A stretch of 64,000 bases of DNA from Ziziphus jujuba (Eukaryota; Streptophyta; Magnoliopsida; Rosales; Rhamnaceae): NCBI RefSeq assembly GCF_031755915.1, contig NC_083379.1, positions 18,213,501 to 18,277,500 on the forward strand. The letters are read 5' to 3'. Of the stretch, positions 46,190 to 58,051 are shown piece after piece. The stretch's first letter is position 1, and each line of letters opens with the position of its first letter. The notes beneath the pieces are model-generated. The model saw only the letters and a list, made by a program, of their open reading frames with translations. It was not told where the DNA came from and did no database searches. The position numbers and the translations under genes were made by a program.

Positions 46190-47147
46190 TAATTGCTAAT
46201 TAGTGAGTGTTTCTTTTCATGTTCGAATTAAGAAAACCTATACCCGATATTTCTCGTTAACCACCTTTTCACAGTCTGTAATTTCTAATGGTAGTAACAT
46301 TAATTGGTGCTTTCTTCTCAACAGCCTCTTTATTTGGATCAACCTTCACACCAACATGATGACATAAACCTATTATCAATGATGGAAAAGTAAGGCTAAT
46401 AATAATCTTCTTCGTCTTCTTAATACAAGCAAAAATGGAATTTTGAATAACTTTTGTAACATTAATGCTCATACTCGAACAAATAACATAAAGAAGCTCA
46501 ACCCATACTATTGTCATTTCATTTTCATGGGGTGGGTAAGAATTTGAATAAATGGATTTGTTCCATGCCTTGCAAAACTATTCAATTTATTCTCCGAAAA
46601 AGTTTTCTTTCAACGACTTTTATATTCAACATTTTTAAACTTTGTACTGGGTACACCTATCTTATATGGAATCAAATCCATTATTCAAGAAATTGAAGAA
46701 CTCCTCAGTTTCAAGCAGTGTAATCTTGTAATAATCAATTAATAGCTTCACTAGAAAAAAAGATAGTTCTTCCTCTAACTTTTACTCCATAATTTTTTTG
46801 CTCAATTGCATTGGCATAAAATTCTCTAACCAAAATGGCATCCACAATCTCCAGTTCTTAAGTCAAAGATTCCCAATGTCTATCTAAGATTGTATTTTAA
46901 ATATATCCTACATTCTTACTTTCATCCAAAGGCATGTTTTTCTTCAATTCCTGAAAAGCCTCAAAGCAGTCCTCATAACAATTGGCTTATTCTTAAGTAA
47001 CAAAAATGAATTGTATTTATCTTTTGCTTTAATACTAGTAAACATTTCACTGTGATTCTTGCTACGACTTGGAAGACTGGATTATCTTTTCTCTTCTTGG
47101 CTTTAGCTTCACCTTGATTGCATACTTGAACTAGCTTTCTTGCCCAT
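46190..47147 (-). pseudogene. Athila-type extra (env-like / plant transposon protein) ORF, heavily decayed
   Basis: On the minus strand an ATG at 47147 gives MGKKASSSMQSR before a stop. Fragments in shifting frames then follow the pattern of the 'putative plant transposon protein' region between integrase and 3' LTR of Athila-type elements: a RELYANAIEQKNYGVKVRG-like segment near 46830, and ICSSMSINVTKVIQNSIF, then LTFPSLIIGLCHHVGV, in the open part 46517-46269. The molecular role of this region is not established. It is full of stops. Copia element D is inserted just upstream at 47301. Confidence 0.6.
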
Positions 47148-47300
47148 TCTCAAACTAATCAAGAAATACTCCTTAACTTCAAAGACTAACAAATGAACTC
47201 AAATGCTTCTAAATATTTCAAGAAATTAAATCTAACACACAAATTAAACTACCAAAGTTCACCTTGAACTTTTAATAAACAACTTCTAGTCAAAAATTTT

Positions 47301-48335
47301 TGTTGGGGTGAGAAGGTTATGACCAAGAGCAAGCTAGCTTGAAGTGTTAGCAACAAGCAAGCATTTGGTGATGCTCTTGGGAATGGTTGCGTATGAGTTG
47401 TGTTTTTAAGTTTTGGTTATGGTGTTTTCTAGTTTTTAGGGTTCCTAGAGTGTTCTAAGGTGTTGAAGAAGAGATGAGAAGAAGGGGACCACGATGGTTT
47501 TTGAAAATGAGGCTTAGATGTGTAGCCATCTCATTCATTTAAAAATATAAGCTTGAAATTACAACTAGTTCACACATGCCAAGCATGTGAGCTTACAAAA
47601 TGAGTAAAGTATTTGAAATTTAAAAAGTAAAATGGTCAACACCTAAATTTTCATACACAAAAGAGGTAAAAACCAGCTGCAACATGTCTATTCCAAATAT
47701 AGTAAAAAGTGGCACATGGTTTGAACTAAGTTCCTATTGTTTAACTAGTTTGGGTAAACAACCAAACTAGCTTCACCTACTTAGTTTCCCTTTGTATCTG
47801 CCTATGAAACTCGGTTTGAAGCATCCTTGGTCATCAATAAATATTATTCCAAGAGCTGAGAAAGTTTCGGAACCGGATCATGGGCTAAACAGCTCCAAAA
47901 CTGACCCATACTCTACATACCGGGCCCATCAGATACAGCAATCTGTTTGGAATAGAAAATGGACTTTCCCATGTCATTTTGACCTGAAATTTGAACCATA
48001 GTCTTCTATATATGTCTGTAGCCATCCCTCAAGATTTCAGCCCAAAAATTTATTTGCAACCTGAGATATAAGATAAAAAATGGACCTATGTTGCTGGAAA
48101 TTATGAATCCAGCACCATAGGCATTTCAAGCATAACGTTCCTACTCTTTTGTGCATAGTTTTGCCTATGCTTTTGCATCCATAAATTAGGCACAAAACAT
48201 TATCAAAATATACCTTGCATCAATTAAAAACATACAAAAAAATATAAACTCATAAAAGGAAAGGATTTGATACCAAGGTGTGCATGCTAGCCAGTGACAT
48301 GCACCATCAAGTGGCAAAATTGCCACACTTCAACA
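47301..48335 (-). repeat. 3' LTR of copia element D
   Basis: A 1035-bp terminal repeat. The adjoining 48336-48344 on the minus strand reads AAGGAGGAG, the polypurine tract. Confidence 0.95.
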
Positions 48336-51300
48336 CTCCTCCTTGGCAATTTTGTATGAGACATTGAGAAGTCCTCTCAATATATCAAATCTTTTCTTTC
48401 CCAATGGCTTGTTGAAGATATCTGCCAAGTTCTCCTCGAAAGTCACATACTCCAACTTCACTTCACCACTTGCTTCAAATTCCCTTAAAGAATGCTACTT
48501 GACCGGTATGTGCTTGGTCTTCCCATGTTAGACTGGATTTTATGCAATTGCTATTGCTAAAGTATTGTCACACAATATTATCGTGACTTCCTCTTGCTTC
48601 AAGCTCAAGTCCTCCTATAATTTCCTAAGCCAAACATCTTGATTAGCACAACTTGAGCAAGCAATATACTCGGCTTCCGCGGTGCTTTGTGCAACGGTTT
48701 TATGCTTCTTGGAATTCCATGAGAAAAGACTATTTTCAAGAGTGTAAATGTAGCCCGATGTGCTCTTGCTATCATCCAAAGAACCAGCCCAATCACTATC
48801 ACTATAGCCAACCAAAGCTTCATTCATGTCATCCTTGTACCATACATCAAAATCACTAGTACCTTTCAAATACCTTAGGATTCTTTTTGCACAACTAAGA
48901 TGATTTTGTGATGGACTATGCATAAATCTTGACAAAACAGCCACACTAAACATGATATCTGGTGTAGTAGAGCATACATATAAAAGGCTACCAATTAAAC
49001 TTCTATAGATGGAAGGATTTACCTTTGGAGAATCATCATCCTTCACCAACTTGGTGCCTTCATTCATAGGTGTGGCAACGCTATTACAATCCTCCATGTC
49101 AAACTTCTTGAGCAACTCCTTCACATAGCTTTCTTGATATATGAAGATGCCCTTGGATGATTGGACAACTTCAATTCTAAGAAAGTATTTCATCTCTCCA
49201 AGGCTAGACATCTCAAAGTTCAATTCTAGCTCACTTTTGAAATTGCTCACTTCTTTCTCATTACCACCGGTTACTAGAAGGTCATCAACATAAAGAGACA
49301 CCAACACCATGCAACCATGAGTCCTAATATACAATGTAGGCTCATTAGGACTCCTCCTAAAAATCCATGCTTTGTCAAAAAACCATTTATCTTGGCATAC
49401 CATGCCCTAGGAGCTTGTTTAAGGCCATACAAGGCCTTGTGTAGCTTGTATACCTTCTCTTCACTTCCTTTCTTCACAAAACCTTCGGGTTGCATAACAT
49501 AGATCTCCTCCTTCAATACTCCATTCAAGAAGGCTGACTTCACATCAAGGTGATATACTTTCCAAGACTTTTATGCTGAAATTGCAAGGAGAAGTCTTAT
49601 GGTTTCCATCCTTGCAACCGGTGCAAAAGTCTCTCCATAATCCACATCGGCTTGTTGTGCATATCCTTTGACAACAAGCCTTGCCTTGTGCTTGTTTATG
49701 GATCCATCTAGATTGTACTTGGTCCTAAAGATCCACTTCACCCCAATAGTATTCTTTCCCTTCGGTTTTGTTACCAAGCTCCAAGTGTCATTCTTGTTTA
49801 TCACATCGATTTCATTTTGCATGGCTTGTCTCCACTCTTTTCTTGCCATAGCCTCTTGGACATTGATTGGATCACTTAATGCCACATTATACCTTTCATA
49901 AATCTCATTAAGAGGTCTTGTGCCTCTCACACCATCACCAATCTCCAAATCAGTCCCTATGGAGATTTCTAGCTCATTCTTTTCATATTCATCATGGGCA
50001 GCACATTCATCATTTCCTTGTTCCTCATCCTTATCATGAGCTTCAAGCTGATTGTCTTTATCCATACTAACTAACTCCTCCTTACTACAAACCCATTTAG
50101 ATTTCTCATCAACTTTCACATCTCTACTTATCACAAGTTTCTTGGTTTCCAAGTTATACACCCTATATCCCTTGGTCACATCACTATAGCCGATCAAGAC
50201 ACCAACTTGTGACCTTTCATCAAGCTTTCCTCTCTTCTCTTGTGATCCTAGGATGTAACAAATGCTTCCAAATACCCTTAGATGGTCAAGAGAAGGCTTA
50301 TATACAAACCAAAGCTCAAATGGAGTTTTACTCCTCAAGGACTTGGAGTAAAGCTTATTTTGGATGTAGATGGATGTATTAACTCCTTCGGCCCAAAACT
50401 TCTTTGGCAAGCCACTTTCACATCTAGCCATCTCCATGATGGTACGGTTCTTCCTTTCACATACACCATTTTGTTGTGGTGTGTATGGTGTAGTGAATTG
50501 ATGAACTATATCATGATCCTTACAATGTTGTTTGAAAGCCTCACTTGTGTATTCCCCACCATTGTCCGTCCTTAACACCTTTATAATGCAACCAGATTGA
50601 TTTTACACTAACTTCATAAATTCTACAAACTTTTCCAAAGCTTGTGATTTTCTTTCAAGGAAATATACCCAACACATTCTTGAGTAATCATCAATGAAAG
50701 TTATGAAATACTTGCTGCCATTTAAGGATGGAACACTCATAGGACCACAAATATCCGAATGTATAAGTCCTAGCTTCTCCTTTGATCTCCAAGAACAAGA
50801 TTTAATTGCTAGCTTAGTATGCTTTCCTTTTTGACACACTTCACACACATGTTCTTTCTTCTCCACCAATGGCATGTCTCTAACAAGTTCATGTGTTCCT
50901 ACCAATGACTTAAAGCTAGCATGACCTAGTCTTTTATGCCAAAGTTGAGAGGTGTTCTCAACTTCGGTGTTCAATGTAACCGATGCACCATTTTCATCCA
51001 TATTCAACCTAAAATTCTTGTTCTTCATATTTGTTCTAAAGCATTTGACCTACACTAAGTAAGTTCTCACATAAAGAAGGTACATATAGAACATCATGGA
51101 TAGTTTTGATACCTTTGGTGGTGTGTATCACCACATCTCCTTTGCCTTTCACTTCCATCAAGGCTCCATTTCCAATTTTAACTTTGTTATGGCTGCTCCT
51201 AGCCAAGTTTGTGAACCACTCATGCTTGTGAGACATATGGTGTGTTGCTCCACTATCAATGATCCATCCGTCATCATTTTTGATGCTACTAAAACAAGTA

Positions 51301-52235
51301 GCAATAAAAAACTCTTCGGATTCACTATCACTTGCATTATCTTTAGTAACATTTGCTTGTTGCTTATCTTTCTTGTTAACCTTGCATACTCTCTCCACAT
51401 GACCCTTTTGTTGGCATTTATGGCAAAATACATCTGACCTCCACCAACACCTTCTTGGATGATAACCTTTCTTCTTGTAATGGTGACAAGGTTCATAAGA
51501 CTTCCTCTCGGGTTTGCTAGTTTCACCTTTCTCCTTTATGACCTTAAGCTTGCTCTTCTTTTGATTTTGTGTCTTTTGATGTTGTTTAGACACAAATGTA
51601 GCTTCCATTGATTCTTCACGTCTAAACCTCCTCCTTTGCTCCGTAGCTTGTAAGGCATTCACCAACTCGGTCAAGGAAATTTCATTTAGGTTCCTTGACT
51701 CCTCCAATGAAGATATCTTAGCTTCAAACCTCTCGGGTAAGGAGACCAACACCTTCTCCATAATCCTTTGGTCACTTAATCTTTCACCTAGCATCCTAAT
51801 TTGATTCATCACATTAAGAAGCCTTATGGTGAACTCCTTAACCGTTTCTTTGTCATTCATCTTGATAGTCTCAAACTCCCTCCTTAGGTTAAGGATTTGC
51901 ATTTGCCTTGTCCTTGCACTCCCTTGGAACTCATCTTGAAGTTTGTCCCAAGCTTCTTTGGCACTCTCACATGCCATTATCCTTGTGAAAATGGTATCAC
52001 TAATACAAGAATGAATGGCGGTGAGAGCCTTGAAACCTTTAGCCAATTCCTCCTCATGGTGCTTGATTTGGTTGACCGTTGCCCCTTATCTCAAAGGCTC
52101 GGGTTCTTGGGGATTTATGGTGACCTCCTAAAGACTATAAGTCTTCAAGTAGGCTTGTATCTTGATATTCCAAATGTTGTAGTTCTCCCCATTGAAGATA
52201 GGAGGAGAAGGAGTTGAAAAACTTGAAGAAGCCAT
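48336..52235 (-). pseudogene. Element D gag-pol polyprotein (copia), with stops and frameshifts
   Basis: Gag starts at ATG 52235 (MASSSFSTPSPPIFNGENY) and has two stops before 52046. Gag continues with a zinc knuckle CHKCQQKGHVERVC and the protease IIDSGATHHMS (about 51250). Integrase has the HHCC finger (WHKRLGH, then CEVCQKGKH) and the acidic triad in SDICGPM, RTDNGGEY and NGVCERKNRT, with a TAA between 50603 and 50578. RT has [21 protein letters not shown] and [10 protein letters not shown]. RNase H includes DSDWAGSLDDSKSTSG and AQSTAEAEYIA, and the frame nears its end as LRGLLNVSYKIAKEEC beside the LTR. About five stops and at least two frameshifts (near 51030 and 49400) are visible. The text resembles the Tork-like side of copia, but I did not fix the lineage. 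Confidence 0.92.
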
Positions 52236-52354
52236 GTGAATGTTGCTTTCGAGTATGAAGGAATATGAAAATATATTTGTGCTTTCAAGTATCTCTTCAC
52301 TCTCAAGGAACGAACCAACCCAAAAACCTCACAAATCTCATAAAAAATGTGCCT

Positions 52355-52367
52355 TGCTCTGATACCA
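52355..52367 (-). promoter_or_regulatory. Element D primer-binding site
   Basis: On the minus strand this reads TGGTATCAGAGCA, the exact iMet site, three bases from the LTR. Confidence 0.93.
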
Positions 52368-52370
52368 TTT

Positions 52371-53402
52371 TGTTGGGGTGAGAAGGTTATGACCAAGAGC
52401 AAGCTAACTTGAAGTGTTAGCAACAAGCAAGCTTTTAATGATGCTATTGGGAATGGTTGTGTATGAGTTGTGTTTTTAGGTTTTGGTTATGGTGTTTTCT
52501 GGTATTTAGGGTTCCTAGAGTGTTCTAAGGTGTTGAATAAGAGATGAGACAAAGGGAACCACGGTGGTTTTTGAAAATGAGACTTAGATGTGTAGCCATC
52601 TCATTCATTTAACAATATAAGCTTGAAATTACAACTAGTTCACACATGCCAAGCATATGAGCTTACAAAATGAGTAAAGTATTTGAAATTTAAAAAGTAA
52701 AATGGTCAATACCTAACTTTTATACACAAAAGAGGTAAAAACCAGCCGCAACATGTCTATTCCAAACATAGTAAAAAGTGGCACATGGTTTGAAATAAGT
52801 TCCTATTGTTTAACTAGTTTGGGTAAACAACCAAACTAGCTTCACCTACTTAGTTTCCGTTTGTATCTGCTTGTGTTACTTGGTTTAAAGCATCCTTGGT
52901 CATCAATAAATATTTTTCCAAGAGCTACGAAAGTTCTAGAACCAGATCATGGGCCAAACAGCACCAAAACTGACCCATACTCTGCATACTGGGCCCATCA
53001 TATACAGCAATCTGTTTGGAATTAAAAATGGACTTTCCCATGTCATTTTGACCTGAAATGTGAATCATAGTCTTCTATATATGTCTGTAGACATCCTTCA
53101 AGATTTCAGCCCAAAAATCCATTTGAAACCTGAGATATAAGATAAACAGTGGACCTATGTTGCTGGAAATTATGAATCCAGCACCATAGGCATTTCAAGC
53201 ATAATGTTCCACTCTTTTGTGCATAGTTTTGCCTATGCTTTTGCATACATAACTTAGGCACAAAACATTATCAAAATATACCTTGCATCAATTAAAAACA
53301 TACAAAAAATATAAACTCATAAAAGGAAAGGATTTGATACCAAGGTATGCATGCTAGCCGGTGACATGCACCATCAAGTGGCAAAATTGCCACACTTCAA
53401 CA
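52371..53402 (-). repeat. 5' LTR of copia element D
   Basis: A 1032-bp terminal repeat, partner of 47301-48335. Confidence 0.95.
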
Positions 53403-54386
53403 ATTTTTAATTACGTCAACAATCAACTTCAACTCTCAAAGTAGGTTAAAAACCAAAATTAATAGTAGAGAGAAGAAATTGAAGCATAAAAAAACTCCAA
53501 TAACAAATATTCAACACCCAATCCAAATTAACCCACAAAAAAAAATTAAAAAAAAAAAAAAAACAACAACAACTTATCCAACTTTTCTTGTCAAACTCAG
53601 CACCAACACCTAAGAAATTCAAAAATTCCACCTAAAATTCAACTCCATCTTTAATTCAATTTACTCAAGCTTGGAAAGAATCACTTACTTCGTAAGTTAC
53701 GGTCAAAGAAAGTTTAAAAGTTCCAAAATAATGATTATTCAAAGTTGTTCAAACTAGAAATGATGAACTCTCCAAACTAGAAGATATTGATGAAGACTTG
53801 GCAAATTTTTACGGCTCCTGAAAATTTTTAAAATGAAACTTGAAATTTGAATATAAGGTCACAAAATTTGATTTTAAAAATGAAAATCGATGGTTAAAAC
53901 CGTGGTAATGAAATTCAAACATAGAGGAATAGTGGAAACAAAGGTTAGAAGAAAAGAACAATGAGGTCAAACAAAAAAATATTAAGAACATAAAAAGTGG
54001 CTGTTTGGCTTTCTAAAATGGGAATGGTGTGAGCACTTAAATTTAGTTGGTGTACACAAAGACAAGTTTCTGTAATGTCTAATGCACTTCAAATTGTTAT
54101 AGACATGTAAAAATTTTAAGTGGGCACACTAACTAAACGGTCCACAAAATTGAAAATGGCTTGAAGTTGGTGTATGCACCTACTTTTAGTTGGTATGCAT
54201 GGCATTTAGCTTCCATACATGTTTGATACACTCCATTTTAGTATGGCCACTGAAAACTTTCAGCACCCTAGACAAAAAAGTATTGGTTACTTTTTCCTAA
54301 ACTTGACCAAAACATCACTTTTTCAACTTGTATTTGCTTAACTTCTCAAACACGCCAAGAAAATTTCCACTCTTTATAATTTTAAA
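53403..54386. other. Unassigned AT-rich DNA between D and a TIR element
   Basis: It contains an A-rich stretch near 53537-53565 and no frame with recognisable similarity. By position it belongs to the Athila/Tat-type remnant split by D, or to sequence it inserted in. Confidence 0.45.
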
Positions 54387-54822
54387 GGAGTGTATTCAAT
54401 CTAGAGTTTAATGGATTTAAAATGAGTTATAAATTTTAAAGAATTTGATGGATTGTAATGGAATTTTATAGATTTCATAAAGAATTTATAAGAATCCAAA
54501 AAAATCTTTGGAATTAAAGCTGAATTTTATATTGATAATTTTCTTCACAATTTCACTGTTAAAATCCTTTTAAGTCCATTAAAATCCATCATTTTTTAAA
54601 ATATTTTAAAATCAATGACTTTTTGAATACCATTAGATTTCAAAAGAATTCTACAAAGTCCAAATTGAATACATCCAGATTTTAATAGACTTTTATAAAA
54701 TCAATTAAAATCTAAATTGAATATCATTGGATTTGTATAGACTTTTTAAAAATCTAAATCGAATACTTCCAAACTTTTAAACTCTTTTAAAATCCTTCAA
54801 ACTCTAGATTGAATACACCCCC
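54387..54822. mobile_element. TIR element (MITE), about 436 bp
   Basis: The left end reads GGAGTGTATTCAATCTAGAG and the right end is its near-perfect inverse (CTCTAGATTGAATACACCCC). Inside are several further copies of ATTGAATA/TATTCAAT-type and AAAATC/GATTTT words in both orientations, so the strand could fold extensively. The ends resemble the GGGTGTATTCAAT family of plant MITEs, often placed with PIF/Harbinger. I could not define the target duplication with confidence (TTTAAA on the left, TTTAGA on the right). No protein is encoded. Confidence 0.8.
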
Positions 54823-55445
54823 TTTAGAATGCTAAAAAAATTCATAAAAATAGCTTCCAAATGGTTAAAACCTACAAATAAAGAGAAACAATGTCACCTA
54901 ATAAACAAAAACCTTGAAATGAAAAATCAACAAAATCCAAATATTACTTAAACAAAAAGAAATTATCAAAACTAAACTAAATTAAAGAAACGACTCTAAA
55001 ATAAAGAGATTAGGCATTAATAAACTTGGATTGTCTTCTAAGAAGCGCTTGATTTAATGTCTCTAGCTATACTTCACTGAGCAATGGTTTCAAAGAAACC
55101 AAAGAAAACTCTATGCGTATGAAAAATCCAACTCGAAATCAATCAACTATTGTCTTGGATCTTCCTGCCATGATACTAAACAAACCACCATAGTGGCTTT
55201 CAAGCTTTAAATATCATAAAGAAAATACATTTTTAACAACAAGATTCTCCAAAGTTACTCTCAAATCACTAACAGCTCAAACTTTTAAACCCAAAATAAA
55301 CTTAGGATTCATATTTCTCTTGTTCTTCTTTTTTCTCTTACAAATTCTTCTCTTAAGTAACACTCCATAAAAAATCTTAAATTTGTACTTAGGCTTCTTC
55401 TTGTGACATAATTCTTTAAAATCTTTTGAATCATCTTAGTGTGGC

Positions 55446-55870
55446 TCATTTATGAAAAATTACCATTTTAAAGGCATCTACAACCTCAGTGTTGTGACAT
55501 GATTGCACTTTCTCTGGAAATTTCATGTTATGCTTAATATCAATCTTTACTTCATCATTATCAACATTTAATGTAGGATTTCTACTTTGAATAGTAATCA
55601 AAGTTTTACGTGCAGCTAAAAATGGTTTACCTAGTATAATAAGCAAATCTTTATCAACCTTCATATCCAAGACAACAAAATCAACTGGGAAGATAAATTT
55701 GCTGATTTTCACCAAAACATTGTGAACAACACCGTATAGCATAGAAAAAGATCAGTCTGCCATTTGAAGAGTAATATTAGTCGCCTTCACATTTCCAAAA
55801 GCAAGCTTATTAAAGATAGAGAGTCGTATAAGATTGATACTCGAACCAAGATTATGTAAAGCTTTCTTGA
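55446..55870 (-). pseudogene. Element I aspartic protease region
   Basis: The minus-strand frame 55742-55446 gives VHNVLVKISKFIFPVDFVVL, then LLIILGKPFLAARKTLI, the second half of an Athila/Tat-type protease. Upstream, across a stop, 55870-55750 gives an SSINLIRLSIFNKL segment equivalent to the active-site region. It would have matured Gag. It ends at 55446 with no RT following. Confidence 0.8.
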
Positions 55871-56499
55871 ACTTCAAATCTCCAATGGTACAAGGAATCA
55901 TAAAATTCCCCAGATATTTACACTTTTTAGCTAGCTATTTCTTGAGTATAGAACTATATTCATTTATCAAATAAATGGTTTCATAATCTTCTAACTTTCT
56001 TTTTTTAGACATAATCTCCTTAAAAAATTTAGCATAACTAGGCATCCTTTGTAATACCTTAACCAATGGTATATTAACTTAAATCATCTTAAAAACATTG
56101 AAAAACTTTATAAACGAATTATCCAACTTTTTTTTAACATTCTTTCAAGATAGGATAAAGATAGGGTAACAATATGTTTAGAATAAAAGAAAATAGACCC
56201 TGAGATGACCTTAAAATCAGGCTTTAAAAAAGTTATCATCCTTAAACTTCTATTCCTAAATTATTATCTTCTTCAAATCAACATTACAACCTTGCTCAAC
56301 TCTAACAAAAGACTTTTCACCAATAAAATCACCAACAACATCATTTTAAGACTTAGAATTTTCAAAAGAATTCTCACTAACATCAATAGACTTTGAATTA
56401 ATAGCACAAAGATTTTCAACACAAACATTTTCTTTAAGAACAACAAAAATTTTACCAACACCAACAATAGAACTTTTCTTAACAACATTCCTTTTCTAA

Positions 56500-57800
56500 C
56501 ATCAAAGATTCTTCTATCTTCCATCTCAATCAACAAGATTTGATTAGGATGAGACTAGATATTACTAAGAAATGAACCAACCAACTTCATTTTAATTTCT
56601 TTAGCAAATACCCCCATTTAGTGCTCTAAATTCTTCATTGATATACCCCAATTAGAGCAACAGATCTCAATAACATCAATTCTTGCATCATTCTTATTAA
56701 ATCCTCCTCTGGTTTCAATAATAAATGTTGTAATCAATTATTTGAGCAATGACTTCTCCTCTTTAGGCCTAGAAGAACTCAGCAGTGGATTTGCAACATT
56801 TCTTTAGTTAAACCAAGAAAAGTTCTAATGGCTCCTTAAATTGAGATTATAGTAATTAGATAAATTATTGGTGAGCCTAAAGACATAATTCCTATTTTGA
56901 TTTGCTAAACATTAACACTACTCAATTGTTGCTTCACTCGATGTATTAGCAATTTGAAAACATTCTTCAATGGCTTAAAAACTTGATTAAAAGAAACTAG
57001 TCAGTATGACAATGCATCCATTTTAGATATCAAACTATTGGAGGCATCTAACTTAAATATACCATTATGTTTCTTTAACTGCATCTCCATTGGCCACTTA
57101 TAAGACTTAGAAGCTAAATTTTCCAATAATGTAAAAACTTCCCCAATTGTCTTCTTCATAAAAGAACCTTCACTTAAGCTATCAATAATAGATTTAATTT
57201 GACCATGTAATCCATTATAGAAAATATTAATAAGCACTTAATCTTCTATGTTGTAGACATCTCATCAACAAATCCTTGAATCTTTCCAATGCCTTAAGCA
57301 ATGACTCACAATTTTGTTGCTTGAAATGTCTAATTTCACTCCTCAATTGTGAAGACTTGGAAGGTGGAAATAACTGTTCAAGAATTTCTCCATCATTTCT
57401 TCCCATGTAGTAATAAACCTGATTGTAAAGTGTGTAATCAGTTAAGAGCTTTATCCTTCAAAGAAAAAGGAAAGAATCTTAACCAAATTACATCATCTCC
57501 AATACTATTCATCTTACTTGTATCTATAACTTATAAAAACATAGTAAGATGAGTATTTGGATCCTCACTAGCAAAACTACTATATTGATCTTGTTGCACC
57601 ATCATAATAAAAGTAGGTTTCAACTCAATATCGTTTACATTGATGGATTACCTAAGAATTTTCGAAAGATTCCAAACACCGATCACTTGAACGAGGCTAT
57701 GGTGGACATTCATTATTACTATTCTTCTCCACCATAGCTTCTTGTTTGTGCTCTAATAACTCTTGCTCTTTTCTTACTTACGTAAGAATGCAAAGCACGT
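56500..57800 (-). pseudogene. Element I gag region
   Basis: The clearest part is 57237-57001: LINIFYNGLHGQIKSIIDSL, then GEVFTLLENLASKSYKWPME and SLISKMDALS. This matches the FYNGL...TRxxVDAAAGG...ELLENMASNxxQWPSER...AQVAALS stretch of Athila/Tat gag. Flanking segments are too decayed to align by eye. Numerous stops are present. Confidence 0.75.
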
Positions 57801-58036
57801 TCAAGCTCTGGATTATAGGGAAAATTTTTTGATTTTAACTTCTTTGAATTCACCTACAAAAGCCCCAAAAAAAAAAAGTGAACTAAACGAAAAGCCAACA
57901 AACTAAAAATAAACATTAAAATGCTGAATTGAAAAGAAGCAAAAAGAAAAATTAGCCTAAATTAAAACTAACCAGTCTAACCCTAGTATTGGTTAAAATA
58001 GAAACTTCAAAAATAAAAAAATGTTATCTAATCCTT

Positions 58037-58049
58037 GGCAACAGCTCTA
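58037..58049 (-). promoter_or_regulatory. Element I primer-binding site (tRNA-Asp type, mutated)
   Basis: On the minus strand this reads TAGAGCTGTTGCC, close to the TGGCGCTGTTGCC form seen in Athila/Tat elements. Confidence 0.55.
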
Positions 58050-58051
58050 AA

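Larger units (their letters stand above)
47301..53402 (-). mobile_element. Element D: Ty1/copia retrotransposon, complete but decayed
   Basis: A 6.1-kb element has LTRs at 47301-48335 (1035 bp) and 52371-53402 (1032 bp). Both start TGTTGGGG and end TTCAACA, with a 5-bp duplication ATTTT on each side (47296-47300 and 53403-53407). An exact iMet primer site adjoins the right LTR and a polypurine tract the left. Domain order gag, protease, integrase, RT, RNase H identifies Ty1/copia. The LTRs differ at many positions and the coding region has several stops, so it is an older insertion. It interrupts Athila/Tat-type DNA. Confidence 0.95.
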
